In this document: piece by piece, positions 1 to 9,424 of the stretch
Position numbering within the stretch: position 1 is the first letter of the stretch
Layout of the letters: the number at the start of each line of letters is the position of its first letter
DNA from: Elusimicrobiota bacterium
GTDB taxonomy: Bacteria > Elusimicrobiota > Elusimicrobia > UBA1565 > UBA9628
Direction: 5' to 3'
NCBI GenBank assembly: GCA_023213235.1
Contig: CP096137.1
Location: forward strand, 1,499,587-1,563,586
Length of the DNA stretch: 64,000 nucleotides
Made by a program: the position numbers and the translations under genes
The notes under the pieces: model-generated
What the model was told of the DNA's origin: nothing
The model's input: the letters and a program-made list of their open reading frames with translations, nothing else
Database searches by the model: none

Positions 1-1647
1 CTTTTCCAATGTCCCGCCTAAGAAGAAATAGCTCAGTGGATAATGCGGCTTCAGGCGAATCGCAATTTTGAACTCATTAGCAGCTTCGTCAAGCTTTCCT
101 TCGCGTCTGTATATGGTTCCCAGATTGAAATGTGGGTTCATGTAGCCCGGATCGGTTTCTGCCGCTACCTCATAATGTTGGATAGCCTCCTCGGTCCTGC
201 CTTTTTCATCCAATGTCCTCCCTAGATTGAAATTGGCGATTCGATGGGATGGCTGCATGTTCAAAACTCGGCTCCAAAGTGTCTCATCATCATGCCAAGT
301 CTCGGCTTGGCGCCAAGTCAATACGCACAAACAGATGAGGATCGGAAGTGGCGCAAGCTTTGCTGCGGTTCGTAGTAGATCAACCGGGCTTTCCAGCCCT
401 CTAAAAACCATGGCCCCCAACAAGAGCGGCCAACCGAGACAAGAAAGATATGCGTAGCGATCCGCGGCGACTTGCGGTCCGCTTTGAGCCAAGCCTGAAA
501 CGGGGATTAGCACGATGAGTTGAAATACCCAGACGGCGAGAGCAGCCGGAAAGCGGCGTCTGAACTTGAAGGTGATCGCCCCGATTGCGAAGAACGCCGT
601 CGTCGATAAATTGAACGGAAAATTTCCGACGCTAATTTGGCGAGGCATCTCGTAAAAATGCGACAACCCCAACGGGAGAAGGGTTTTCCATAAATAGAAG
701 ACCGAGCCATACATGGACACCAGAAGGCGAGCGGCGACGCCGTGTTGTTCTACATCGGCGATGTCGCCGAGGGTCGCGCGTGAGGCCAACATCACCCCTG
801 CTCCGGCGCCGGCGAGGAGGAAAAATGGAATCTTCTCGATCAGGAGTATGCGCATGTTTGACCGCCACGACTGCTCCTTGGTGTCCAAGCGTCCCAGCGG
901 ATATGCGTCCAATATCAACAGAATGAAAGGGAGCATCATCCCAATTGGAAATGACAACAAGGAGAGGGCGAATGCCGCCAGGGCCATCAAGAAATTGCGC
1001 CTTTGTCCGGTTCTTTGGGCCGCCAGGTAATAGTGGATGCAGGCCAGGAAAAATATCGCCGCAAGCGTATAGTGAAGGCCGGACACCCAGGCGACCACCT
1101 CAACCCGGAGCGGATGGATTGAAAAGAGTAGAGCTGCGAATGCGGCGCATACATTGAGGCGCCGCTCCTGCTCGCCGTCCGGTCTTATTACGAGCCGAAG
1201 AATCTGCCGAGCTACGACAAAGAATAGTCCCGCAGCTGCGACGTGGAGAAGAATCCCGACGAGATGATACGCCTTGGGATTCATGCCGCCCAGGCTGTAG
1301 GTCAGGCCGAATATAAGCCAATTCAGCGGCTCATAGTTTCCTTTCCTGAATGAGTCGACGAACATCCATTTCAACTGTTCGAATCCCAGGCCTCTGAAGT
1401 CGGGATTCTGGACGAAATTGGGTGTGTCGTCCCAGACGAACTGTCCACTTAGTGCCGGTAAAAAGGCGAGAAACGTCACCAGGGCGATCGCGAAGATAAG
1501 CCGCCAATCGAGCGGCTGCCGCGATTCGTCATAAGTCCTGGGAGTAACGGGTGTTGATCCCCCAGATAAATTTCCCCTGGGAGCGCAGCACCGTTTATAC
1601 TTTTGGCCGCTGCCGCACGGGCAGGGTTCATTCTTTGATGGCTTCAT
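1..1647 (-). CDS. SEC-C motif plus polytopic glycosyltransferase-like protein with TPRs (3' partial)
   Basis: The reading frame is open from an ATG at 1647 to the window edge (549 codons, no stop), so the C-terminus lies outside. It opens with a SEC-C zinc motif (CPCGSGQKYKRCC), followed by a multi-spanning membrane region. A luminal-type VWDDTPNFVQNP segment resembles the first loop of TMTC/O-mannosyltransferase-like proteins. Tetratricopeptide repeats follow (NFNLGRTLDEKGRTEEAIQHY, then NPHFNLGTIYRREGKLDEA). Known family: such proteins are proposed polyprenyl-sugar-dependent protein glycosyltransferases. The fusion to a SEC-C tag is unusual. Base composition is visibly less GC-rich than the rest of the window, suggesting transfer. 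Exact acceptor and sugar are unknown. Confidence 0.8.
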   Translation of the reverse strand, partial: MKPSKNEPCPCGSGQKYKRCCAPRGNLSGGSTPVTPRTYDESRQPLDWRLIFAIALVTFLAFLPALSGQFVWDDTPNFVQNPDFRGLGFEQLKWMFVDSFRKGNYEPLNWLIFGLTYSLGGMNPKAYHLVGILLHVAAAGLFFVVARQILRLVIRPDGEQERRLNVCAAFAALLFSIHPLRVEVVAWVSGLHYTLAAIFFLACIHYYLAAQRTGQRRNFLMALAAFALSLLSFPIGMMLPFILLILDAYPLGRLDTKEQSWRSNMRILLIEKIPFFLLAGAGAGVMLASRATLGDIADVEQHGVAARLLVSMYGSVFYLWKTLLPLGLSHFYEMPRQISVGNFPFNLSTTAFFAIGAITFKFRRRFPAALAVWVFQLIVLIPVSGLAQSGPQVAADRYAYLSCLGWPLLLGAMVFRGLESPVDLLRTAAKLAPLPILICLCVLTWRQAETWHDDETLWSRVLNMQPSHRIANFNLGRTLDEKGRTEEAIQHYEVAAETDPGYMNPHFNLGTIYRREGKLDEAANEFKIAIRLKPHYPLSYFFLGGTLEK

Positions 1648-1680
1648 GAACGACGCGCCGCAAGGCTCGCCCTGTCAAAG

Positions 1681-1767
1681 TGTACATATTCGCCTATGCT
1701 GAAAGACTCCTGGGAATGCGAGGCGTACAACGAACGGCCGCATGAGGCGCTGAAAAATGTTTCCTGA
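1681..1767 (+). pseudogene. Transposase C-terminal remnant (IS3-like integrase core)
   Basis: A short frame reads DSWECEAYNERPHEALKNVS and then stops at 1765-1767. The YNERPHEAL motif is typical of the C-terminus of IS3-type DDE transposases (family knowledge). No upstream catalytic part is present, so this is a scrap left by an insertion sequence. It lies between the foreign-looking membrane gene and the recombinase. Confidence 0.55.
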
Positions 1768-1790
1768 ACGACGTATGCGCGGCAGTTCGG

Positions 1791-2759
1791 CTACCTTACC
1801 ACCACTCGGCGGCGTCCTCCGGGCACGAGGCACATGCGGTCCATCGGGCTGAATTTGCGATGTAGCTCTGCCACGTCGCGGTTCGCCAGGCCGACATAGA
1901 CTTTCACCATGTCGAGCGTCGAGTGCCCGAGGATCTGTTGAAGACTGAACGCGTCGCCTCCGTTCATGATGTATTGCGTCGCGAAGGTGTGGCGCAGCGT
2001 GTGGGGCGAGACTCGGACGCCCTGGATGCCGGCTTGAGCGCCCAAACGGTGGAACTCTTTGCGGAGCAGGTGGCGGCAAGTCCGTCCGCCGAAGCGGCTG
2101 ACGAAGAATAGCTCCTGGCCGGGAATGTCGCCGCGGCGGGCCGCATAGGTCCAGAGCGCGCGCTTGGTATTGATCCCGAAGGGAACCTGACGCTCCTTGC
2201 CGCCCTTGCCCATCACGCGCAGGACGCCGGCCTGAAAGTCGATGGCGTCCTTGCGGAGCCCGATAACCTCGGAAATGCGCAGGCCGCTGTCGAGGATCAG
2301 GACCATGATCGTCCAAAGTCGCTGCTCCTCGTAGCGCTTCTGGTTGCATTGAGTGAGCAGTAGACGGAGCTGCTCCATCGACAGCGGCTTGATGAGCTTG
2401 CGCTCCGTTCGCGGCTTCTCGACGAGCTGGAACGGATTCTGGGGAATCATCCGTTCTCGTGCGAGGAAGCCGAAGAAGCATCGGAGCCCGCCGTAGGTGC
2501 GCGCGACCATCACCGTGCCGTTGCCGCGCTCGCGCATGTCCTCTAGGTGCTCTCGAATCAAAGACGGCGTCACGGCCCGGGCCGTCGTCACGCCTTGCGT
2601 TTCGAGGTAGCGCACGAACATCTTGAGGATCTGCTTATACCAGGCGAGTGTGCCGGGGGACAACTGCTGGGCCTGGCAGCGCAGCCGGAATGCCTCCGAG
2701 GCCGAGCCTAGCGTCACTTCGAACTGCGCGGCGGGGCGGAACGCGAGCGTTTTTCTCAT
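1791..2759 (-). CDS. Tyrosine recombinase / integrase (XerC/D-like)
   Basis: 322 residues. The N-terminal half (about 15-110) is a SAM-like core-binding domain. The C-terminal catalytic domain has the full tyrosine recombinase set: Arg161 in SGLRISE, Lys188 in GKGGKERQ, His253 and Arg256 in HTLRHTFAT, His279 in LGHST and the nucleophile Tyr288 in KVYVGL. It should cut and rejoin DNA by a 3'-phosphotyrosine intermediate. It sits about 105 bases downstream of an initiator tRNA gene, in the same direction and beyond a terminator. With the transposase scrap and lower-GC gene next to it, it looks like the integrase of a mobile island rather than a housekeeping Xer protein. Host Xer function cannot be excluded. 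Confidence 0.9.
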   Translation of the reverse strand: MRKTLAFRPAAQFEVTLGSASEAFRLRCQAQQLSPGTLAWYKQILKMFVRYLETQGVTTARAVTPSLIREHLEDMRERGNGTVMVARTYGGLRCFFGFLARERMIPQNPFQLVEKPRTERKLIKPLSMEQLRLLLTQCNQKRYEEQRLWTIMVLILDSGLRISEVIGLRKDAIDFQAGVLRVMGKGGKERQVPFGINTKRALWTYAARRGDIPGQELFFVSRFGGRTCRHLLRKEFHRLGAQAGIQGVRVSPHTLRHTFATQYIMNGGDAFSLQQILGHSTLDMVKVYVGLANRDVAELHRKFSPMDRMCLVPGGRRRVVVR

Positions 2760-2803
2760 TTTTGACCCTCACTAGCCTTGTGGTGTGGCGAGGGTTACAA
2801 AAG

Positions 2804-2834
2804 AAAAACCCTGGCCTTTTGGACCAGGGTTTTT
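2804..2834 (-). terminator. Terminator hairpin after the initiator tRNA
   Basis: AAAAACCCTGG and CCAGGGTTTTT form an 11-bp stem around a 9-base loop (2815-2823). Because both arms carry A/T tracts it could end transcription from either side. Its position fits termination of the tRNA transcript. Confidence 0.8.
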
Positions 2835-2864
2835 ATCGTTTTCTCGTCGAGAAACGCCGCGAAA

Positions 2865-2941
2865 TGGTTGCGGGGGCTGGATTTGAACCAGCGACCTCAA
2901 GGTTATGAGCCTTGCGAGCTACCGGGCTGCTCTACCCCGCG
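2865..2941 (-). tRNA. Initiator tRNA-fMet (CAT)
   Basis: The 77-base gene runs from CGCGGGG at 2941 to an encoded CCA at 2865-2867. The anticodon loop reads CTCATAA, giving CAT. The unpaired first C against A in the acceptor stem is the hallmark of bacterial initiator tRNAs, as are the G-C pairs near the anticodon. A TATAGT -10-like box lies just upstream (about 2948-2953). The 3' half faces the recombinase gene and could be an attachment site. Confidence 0.95.
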
Positions 2942-2975
2942 GCACACTATACCATATCCACGGGCGGATTTGCCG

Positions 2976-3010
2976 TTGACCGCGGAAATCGCAATCGGTA
3001 GCATGGGGGC
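2976..3010 (+). promoter_or_regulatory. Promoter of the caspase gene, leaderless type
   Basis: TTGACC (2976-2981), a 17-base spacer and TAGCAT (2999-3004) are followed by six bases and the ATG at 3011. Transcription should start at or next to the start codon. Confidence 0.75.
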
Positions 3011-6000
3011 ATGAGCCCTCGCCTCCTCGCCGTCCTCCTCGTCATCGCCGCCGTCAGCGCCAAGGCCGCTCCGCCGAGCCCGCCCGTCCTCGCCGTCGTC
3101 TGGGATTGGAAGTACGCCGACGGGATGTCGAGCCTTCAGGCGGGGCCGGACGACACGGTTTTTTCGACGGCTACCGGACCGAAAAAGTCCGGGCGGGCTA
3201 CAACGATTACAATTGGAGCACGAAGGGCCGCTATGTCGCTGACTTCGCGCGCGGATTCACTCGGCCCGTCGAGTCCGTCGCCGCCGTCGCGGGGCCTTGC
3301 CCGGGTTTGACGGTGACCGGAAAGGGCATGATCGAAGCCGCCGATGCGAACGGGAAGGTCCGGTTTCGCGGCCAATCGTTCGACGTGCGCAACTGGAGGA
3401 CGGACAAGGCCTGCCGGCGTTTCGCTTATGTCGCTTCGAGCGGTCTTGCCGTCGTGGATTTGACGACGTTTAAGGAAGATAAACTCGGCAAAGCGACCTT
3501 CGGACTCGACGGCGGGACGCGTACCGTGGTGTTCATCAACGAGAAGGGGTACACCAACGCGTACGACCTGGAAGCCGGCGTGAGGTGCGAGGGCAACTAC
3601 GGCGGCGAATGTGTGCTGCCTCCCTACGCCGGAGCGCCGGGCCTCGATCGATTCTATCGTCCCGCGCCGGCGGTGCAGATCGTGAACAAGCCCAACTCCG
3701 ACCGCTTTGAAGTGATCGGCGCCGACGGGGCCGTTCTCCATAAGGGTGCGTATCGCAAGGACGCGGCGAGCTACGCGCGCGTTTCGCCGGACGGGCGCTG
3801 GTTCGCCTACAACGACGACTCGCACGATCTCCGGGTGGTGGATCTCAAAGACAAAACTTCGCGGGCGATCGCGCGGTGCAAGTCCAAGAGCTACTGCTAC
3901 ACGAATTTCAGTTCGGGCGGACGGTATCTTTTTTCCTCGCTCAATGTGTACGAGGCCCCCGGATTCGGCGAGGTCACGCGCCACCACTCGGCTTACGACT
4001 CATCGCCGGACGACCGGTGGGCCGTCATCAACCCGGGGGTAAAATCTCGCTGTATGATCTCACGACGGGCGCGACCGTGGCGCACCTGGCGAACGGGAGC
4101 TATATCAGCGAGGTGCGCTTTTCGCCGACGGGGCGTCTTGCGGCGGTGCGATTTTCGTTGTCCGGCGGCGGCTACGACTACGGCGTCTTTGAGATTCCGA
4201 GCGGGCGACGCGTCGCGACGGTGCCGCTCGGCGTCGAATATCAAGCCGTCTTCAGCCCGGACGAGCGGTATTTCCTCGGGCGTCGCTCGGGCACCTACAC
4301 GGAATGGGACCTGGTCGACCTGCGTTACGACGCGCAGACCGTTCTGCGCTTTACCACCAGCGTCTATGATCCGGTCTTCACGGGCAACGGCCGCTGGCTC
4401 GCGACGAATTCCGGGGATGCCTGGCGCGTGCGCCGCGGGCCGATCCAGCGGGCGGCGATCGCGGCGCTGGTCGCGAGATTGAAGGCGACCGAGGAGCAAC
4501 TGGCGAAGGGACGCCAAAGCGAACTCGAGGCGATCACGAAAGCGCTCGCGACCAAGATGGGGGCGCGCCGGACTCCGAAAGGGGAGTTCGAGTCCGCCGG
4601 TGAGCACGCGTTGCGCATGAAAGCGGCCGATGAGCAGGACGCGTTGGACCGCGCCGAGGCGGACGGGGAGACGCGACGCGTCGCGGCGGTCTGGGACGCG
4701 AAGACGCGCGTCGAGGGAGGCAAGGCGCGGGAGGACCTCGAGGCGGCGCTCGACGAGGAGATCACCGAGCCCGCCGTCGTCACGGTCGGGACCTACGACG
4801 CGGACGCGGAGGAGTTCGACGCGAGCGTGACGGTGGACGGGGGCACGCGCGCCGTGCGCCTGTCGGTCGCCCGCAAGGACGCCCCGGCCGCGAAGACGCG
4901 GAAGATGTCGGCCGAGGCCGTCTATCGCCACCGGCTCGACGGCACGGCGCCCGAGCGCGAGGCGCTGAGGCTGACGGTGACGGACAAGGAGCTCGGACAG
5001 GTGTACTCCTGGTCCTCCGGCGCGGGAACGGTCCGCCGGGCGCGCAGCGCGCCCGCGGCGCCCGCCAAGCTCGAGGTCAAGGCGGAGTTCGCCGACGCCG
5101 ACGGCGACGGCCGGCTCGCGGCCGGCGAATCCGCGAAGCTCACGGTCACGGTGACCAACGCGGGCGCGGGCGCGGCGTACGGCGCGTCGGTGGCGGCGGC
5201 GCCGCCGGCCGGGGACGGGCTCAGCTACGCGGCGCGGCATTTCGCGGGCGAGATCGCGCCCGGCGCGTCCAAGACGGTCGTCGTGCCGCTCAAGGCGCTC
5301 GACGGCTCGCGCGACGGCTCGCGCGAGATCACGGTGACGGCCGCCGACGCGAACGGCTTCGTCTCCGACGCGCTCAAGGTCGTTTTTGAAACGCGCGCCC
5401 GCCGCGGTTCGCGCCTGTCGGTGGCGGGGCTCAAGGTGAACGACTCGGGCGGCGACGGGGTCGTCTCTCCCGGCGAACTCGCGGAGATCGCGGTGACGGT
5501 GCGCAACGACGGCGAAGGTCCGGCCAAGGCCGCCTCCGTCGGTCTGACCGGCGCGAACGCGGACGCGTTCGTCCAGGGGAGTCCCGCAAAGCGCTCGGAG
5601 TCATCGCTCCGGGCGCGACGGCGATCGCGCGCTTCACCGTGTTCTCGAACACGTCGGCCTCTGGGTTCCTGCGCTTGCGCGCCGCGCTGTCGGACGGGGC
5701 CGACGGCTGGGACGCGCCGGTGGAACTGCCCCTCGGCCGCTCGCTCGGCGCCTCGCGCGAGCTCGTGGTGAAGGGGAAGAACCTGCCCGCGACGGCGGGG
5801 GTTCCGGCGGCGCAGGGCCCGGCCGTCCGCGGCGAGCCCAGACCCGACGCGTTCGCCGTCGTGCTCGGCGTGGAGGAGTATTCCAAGGCCGCGCGCGTCT
5901 CGCATGCGCGCCGCGATGCGGCGGCGTTCCGCGCGTTCGCGACCGGCGTTCTCGGCGTGCCGGACGACGCCGCCCACCTGTTCTACCTGGACGACGGAGT

Positions 6001-6604
6001 CACCCTTGCCGAGCTGCGCAAGGCGTTCTCGCCGAACGGCTGGCTCGCTCGCCGCGTCGGGCCGCAATCGGATGTGTTCGTGTTCTACGCGGGCCACGGC
6101 GCGCCGTCGCTCGACGGAAAGTCGGCGTACCTCGTCCCGCAGGACGGCGACCCGAACTACGCGGTCGAGACCGGCTTCCCGATCGACGACATGCTCAAGG
6201 CACTCGACGGCTCGAAGGCGCGCTCGGCGACCGTGTGGCTCGATGCCTGCTTCTCGGGCGCCGATCGCGAAAGCCGTCCCCTGCTCGCGGACGCGCGGCC
6301 GCTGTCGGTGACGGTCGCGCCCGTGGTGCCCCCGGGCAAGGTCGCGCTGTTTTCGGCGGCGTCGGGCTCGCAGGTGAGCTCGGCGTTCCCCGCGAAGCAG
6401 CACGGTCTCTTCACCTGGTTCGCGCTCCGCGGGCTCGATGGCGAGGCCGACGCGGACAAAAACGGAACGCTGACCGCGGGAGAACTCGCGGACTTCCTTG
6501 GCGCGCAGGTGCCGCGCGAGGCCGGGGCGCACGACCGCGAGCAGACGCCCGGTTTCCGGGGCGACCGCGAGCGAACGCTCGCTCGTTTCCGCAAAACGCG
6601 CTGA
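3011..6604 (+). CDS. Secreted beta-propeller / CARDB / caspase (C14) protein, three frameshifts
   Basis: Rejoined length is about 1198 residues. A signal peptide (MSPRLLAVLLVIAAVSAKA) leads into a WD40-like propeller with repeated SPDGRWFAYN-type blades (roughly 60-470). Then comes a charged helical region, then two CARDB-like Ig domains marked by DADGDGRLAAGESAKL and GDGVVSPGELAEI. A C-terminal caspase-like peptidase follows, with the dyad His1030 (FYAGHG) and Cys1081 (DACFSG). The frame is lost three times, near 3162 (T run), 4034 and 5577 (G runs), each by one base. Without repair the caspase would be orphaned. The family cleaves after basic or acidic residues; substrate unknown. It is translationally coupled to the next gene (ATGA overlap). 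Confidence 0.85.
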
Positions 6605-7287
6605 TGTACAGGCTGAGTCTAGCCGTCGCGGTCGTCATGGCGCTGGCGCGGACGGCGCCCGCGTTCGAGCTCGAGCGCGACGCCGAGCTGTGGACGCCGA
6701 CGTTCATCCAAGCCCCCGTCACGAACGGCTGGACGGGCATGCTCGAGGTCAACCCGCGCTTCCGCGGCGACCTCGACCGCATGAATACTCTCATCGTGCG
6801 CCCGTGGTTCGGGCGCGAGCTGGCGAAAGGAACGTTCGCCCACGCCGGCTACGCCCGCATAAGGACCCGCGGAGCCAGAACCGTGACGCACGAGGACCGC
6901 GCGTGGGGCCAGCTCCAGGCGGCCTTCAAGCCGGCCGAGGGGTGGACTCTCACCGTGCGCCCGCGCCTCGAACAGCGCTGGCTCGACGGCGCGACGGGCC
7001 CCGCGTGGCGCGCCCGCCTGTTCGTGCGCGCCGAGCGCAAGCTCAGAGGTTCTTTATACGGCGTCGGCTACGCGGAGACCTTCGTGCGCATCGGCGACAC
7101 GCCGGGCGCCCCGCGGGCCGGCTTCGACCAGCAGCGGCTGTTCGTCGGAATCGGCCGCGACACGCCGAAGGCGAAGGTCGAGGCGGGGTATCAGTTGATC
7201 CGGTTCGCCCGGCCGTACGCGGCGGACCGCAAGCTGCACTGCCTCGTGGTCAACACCTTCCTGTGGCCCTGGGGCCGCGCGCGCTAG
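6604..7287 (+). CDS. DUF2490-like outer-membrane beta-barrel protein
   Basis: 227 residues starting at the ATG that overlaps the caspase stop (6602-6606). The frame is open further upstream, but only this start gives a signal peptide (MYRLSLAVAVVMALARTAPAF). The rest alternates polar and hydrophobic residues in beta-hairpins. It carries the LWTPTFIQAPVTNGW, RPRLEQRW and AGYQLIRFARPY patterns expected of DUF2490 barrels. It probably sits in the outer membrane; no substrate is suggested. The coupling to the caspase gene suggests that the two act together or are co-exported. Confidence 0.65.
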   Translation: MYRLSLAVAVVMALARTAPAFELERDAELWTPTFIQAPVTNGWTGMLEVNPRFRGDLDRMNTLIVRPWFGRELAKGTFAHAGYARIRTRGARTVTHEDRAWGQLQAAFKPAEGWTLTVRPRLEQRWLDGATGPAWRARLFVRAERKLRGSLYGVGYAETFVRIGDTPGAPRAGFDQQRLFVGIGRDTPKAKVEAGYQLIRFARPYAADRKLHCLVVNTFLWPWGRAR

Positions 7288-7570
7288 AGCAGGAGGAGCG
7301 GGATCAGGATCGGCGAGGCGATGATGCCGATCGCCAGCGGCACCGCGACGAGCGCCGCGGGGACCTCCCAGAAGCGGTTCCAGCACGAGTGCTTGGCCGA
7401 GCCCTCGCCCCAGTCGCGCGAGGGGAGACGAACCAGGGGCGGCAGGAGCCCGTGTCGCGCTCGGAGGAGGCCGAGGCGGGGCGGTCGAAGATGGACGCCT
7501 CCTCGCGGCGGCTGCCGGCGCACGCGCCGAGCAGGGACGCCGCGAGAAACAGCGAGAGGAGCCGGCTCAG
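7284..7570 (-). CDS. Small lipoprotein with C-terminal membrane segment, one frameshift
   Basis: About 95 residues after restoring one C near 7424. It has a lipobox (SLFLAASLLGAC), a short Ser/Arg-rich linker, two Cys (SCRPW, KHSCW) and a hydrophobic C-terminus (LVAVPLAIGIIASPILIPLLLL). No ATG or GTG is available. CTG at 7568-7570, overlapping the stop of the upstream gene, is the most likely start, but this is uncertain. The stop overlaps the convergent barrel gene by four bases. Function unknown. Confidence 0.5.
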
Positions 7571-7986
7571 GACTTGGCGACCTCGGCCGTGAACTCGACC
7601 TTCGCGATGCAGCCGCACTGCGCGCCGGCCGCGCCGGAGTAGGACGGCTCGACGCAGATCACCTGCGCGGCGCCGCGCTCGTCGCGGCGCTCGAGAGGCT
7701 CGGCGATGAGGGCCGCGAAGTCGTAGGCGCCGGAGCCGCAGGAGCCGGGGCAGTCGGCCTCGAGCACCAGGGGATCGTTCGGGCCGTAGGTCTCTTCGGA
7801 GGTCTCGAGGACGACGCCCTGAGGCGTGGCGATCGAGACCTTGACGCGAAGGGCCTTCACATGGGGGTACCGCGACGAGATGGTGCCCGCGGCGCGCTCG
7901 TTGTCCTCGGCGATCTGGGCGCGGCCGACCTTCTTCTCGTTCTTGCTGGGACCGACCTTGCGGCGCTTCTTGCGGTAGAAAGCCAT
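7567..7986 (-). CDS. Hypothetical protein with basic N-terminus and Cys-rich C-terminal half
   Basis: 139 residues, no signal peptide or membrane segment. The first 25 residues are strongly basic (MAFYRKKRRKVGPSKNEKKVGR), like a nucleic-acid-binding tail. The rest looks like a beta-sandwich with Cys in CPGSCGSG and QCGCIAK that could bind metal or form disulfides. TAGGAG stands before the ATG, so this is one of the few genes here with a Shine-Dalgarno leader. It is followed without gap by the small lipoprotein. I do not recognise the family. Confidence 0.6.
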   Translation of the reverse strand: MAFYRKKRRKVGPSKNEKKVGRAQIAEDNERAAGTISSRYPHVKALRVKVSIATPQGVVLETSEETYGPNDPLVLEADCPGSCGSGAYDFAALIAEPLERRDERGAAQVICVEPSYSGAAGAQCGCIAKVEFTAEVAKS

Positions 7987-8045
7987 CGAAATCTCCTATG
8001 TTGCGACGGCGAGAGTCTAGCATTATCTTGGTATCCTGTCCGTGC

Positions 8046-8626
8046 ATGGGCCTCGCCGAAGCCGTGACGTTCGTGTGCCTGTACGTGCTCGCGTGCGTGG
8101 CGTTTTTGCCGATATCGCCGCTGACGCTGGGCGCCGGCGTGCTGTTCGGGGTCTGGAAAGGGTTCGCGCTGGTCTGGTGCGGCGCCACGCTCGGGTCGTG
8201 CGCGTCGTTTCTTCTCGGGCGCTACCTGCTGCGCGAGTGGGTGGAGAAGCGCGCGGAGCGCTGGCCGCTGTTCGGGGCGATCCGCCGCGCGGTCACGCGC
8301 CAGGGCTGGAAGGTCGTGTTCCTGACGAGGCTGGCGCCCGTGTTCCCGTTCACGTTTCTCAACTACGGCTACGGGCTGACGCGCATCTCGCTGGGGAGTT
8401 CGCGCTCGCGTCGTTCTTGGGGATGGCGCCCTGCACGTTCTTCTTCGTCTACGTCGGCGCGACGGCGGGCGAGGCGTACCAGAAGGGAGCGCTCCCGAGG
8501 ACGCCGGGACAGTGGGCGCTGACGGCGGGCGCGATCGCCGCGGCGGGGGCGGCCGTGTGGCTGGTGTCGCGCGAGGCGCGCAAGGCGCTCGCGGAGACCG
8601 CGGGAATCAAGCCGTCTGAAGGGTGA
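8046..8626 (+). CDS. TVP38/TMEM64 (DedA-superfamily) membrane protein, one frameshift
   Basis: About 193 residues when one G is restored near 8395 (GGGGAG). It has hydrophobic segments and the family pattern LPISPLTLGAGVLFG, then GSCASFLLGRYLLR, then FLTRLAPVFPFTFLNYGYGLTRI. After the repair come EFALASFLGMAPCTFFFVYVGA and a C-terminal helix (ALTAGAIAAAGAAVWLV). Family knowledge: these proteins are lipid scramblases or transporters of the inner membrane. The ATG at 8046 is preferred over the upstream 7998 codon because TATCCT lies eight bases before it. Its end overlaps the convergent kinase gene by 20 bases. Confidence 0.85.
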
Positions 8627-9400
8627 CGGTCACGGTCGTGCCCTTGCCGATGCCGTCGGAGGAGATCGCCACGTCGCCGCCGTGCTTGTGCATGATCCAG
8701 CGCGCGACGTTGAGGCCGAGGCCGGTGCCGCCGTGCTCGGCGCGGCCCGTGGCGAACGGCTCGAAGAGGCCTTTCAAGGACGCGGGGTCGATGCCGACGC
8801 CCGTGTCGGTGATCGCGACCGTCGCCGTGCCGCGCGAGACGGAGGCCGTCACGTCCAGCCGCCCTCCGAACGGCATCGCGTCGAGCGCGTTGATCAAGAG
8901 GATCGTCACGACCTGCTGAAGGTGGCGCTCGCTCGCCTTCACCGCGATCGCGTCCGGGGATTTCAAGGAGGTCTCGATCGCGCGCTCGTCGAAGCGGATC
9001 TGCAGGGCCTCGACGGAGGAGGAGAGCAGGGCCTTGAGCTCGACGGGCTTGAGGTCGAGGGGGAGGGCTTGGCGAAGTCGAGGATGTCGGAGAGGATTTC
9101 CACCGCCCGGTCCGCCTCTCGAGAGACGGCGGCCAGCTGCGGGCGCGGGTCGCCGCCCTTGTCGATGACGCGCTGGGCGTGCTCGGCGGTCAGCACGACG
9201 GTGGCCAGCGGCGTGCGCACCTCGTGGACGACGCCCGACATCATCTGGCCGATCGTGGAGAGGCGCTGCAGCCAGGCCAGGCGCTCCTCGTCGGCGAGCG
9301 CCGCCTCGACGCGGACGCGGCGGCGGCGGCCGAGCGCGTAGCCGGCGGCGGCGCCGGCGGCGAGGGCGAGGGCGGCGCAAGCGAAGGCCTTGGGTTCCAC
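8607..9400 (-). CDS. Membrane-anchored sensor histidine kinase, one frameshift
   Basis: About 264 residues, GTG start. A single N-terminal membrane anchor (CAALALAAGAAAGYALG) is followed by a HisKA domain with the phospho-acceptor in GVVHEVRTPLATV. Then comes a HATPase domain with N box (LLINALDAM), G1 (DTGVGID) and G2 (GGTGLGL). One C is missing near 9066 inside the linker between the two domains. There is no visible sensor domain, so the signal may come through a partner protein. It is divergent from the response regulator at 9425, its likely partner, with only 24 bases between the start codons. Confidence 0.88.
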
Positions 9401-9424
9401 GGTGCTTTTATATAAAATCCCGGC
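9401..9424. promoter_or_regulatory. Back-to-back leaderless promoters of the divergent kinase and regulator
   Basis: The palindrome TTTTATATAAAAT (9406-9418) carries two abutting -10 boxes. TATAAA on the minus strand (9412-9407) lies six bases before the GTG at 9400. TAAAAT on the plus strand (9413-9418) lies six bases before the ATG at 9425. Each promoter's -35 region lies inside the other gene, so RNA polymerase can occupy only one at a time. Confidence 0.7.

Noticed and set aside
3011..6604. Programmed ribosomal frameshifting in the caspase gene
   Set aside because: Three sites with the same missing-base sign in homopolymers match the window-wide error pattern; no slippery heptamer with a downstream structure was needed.
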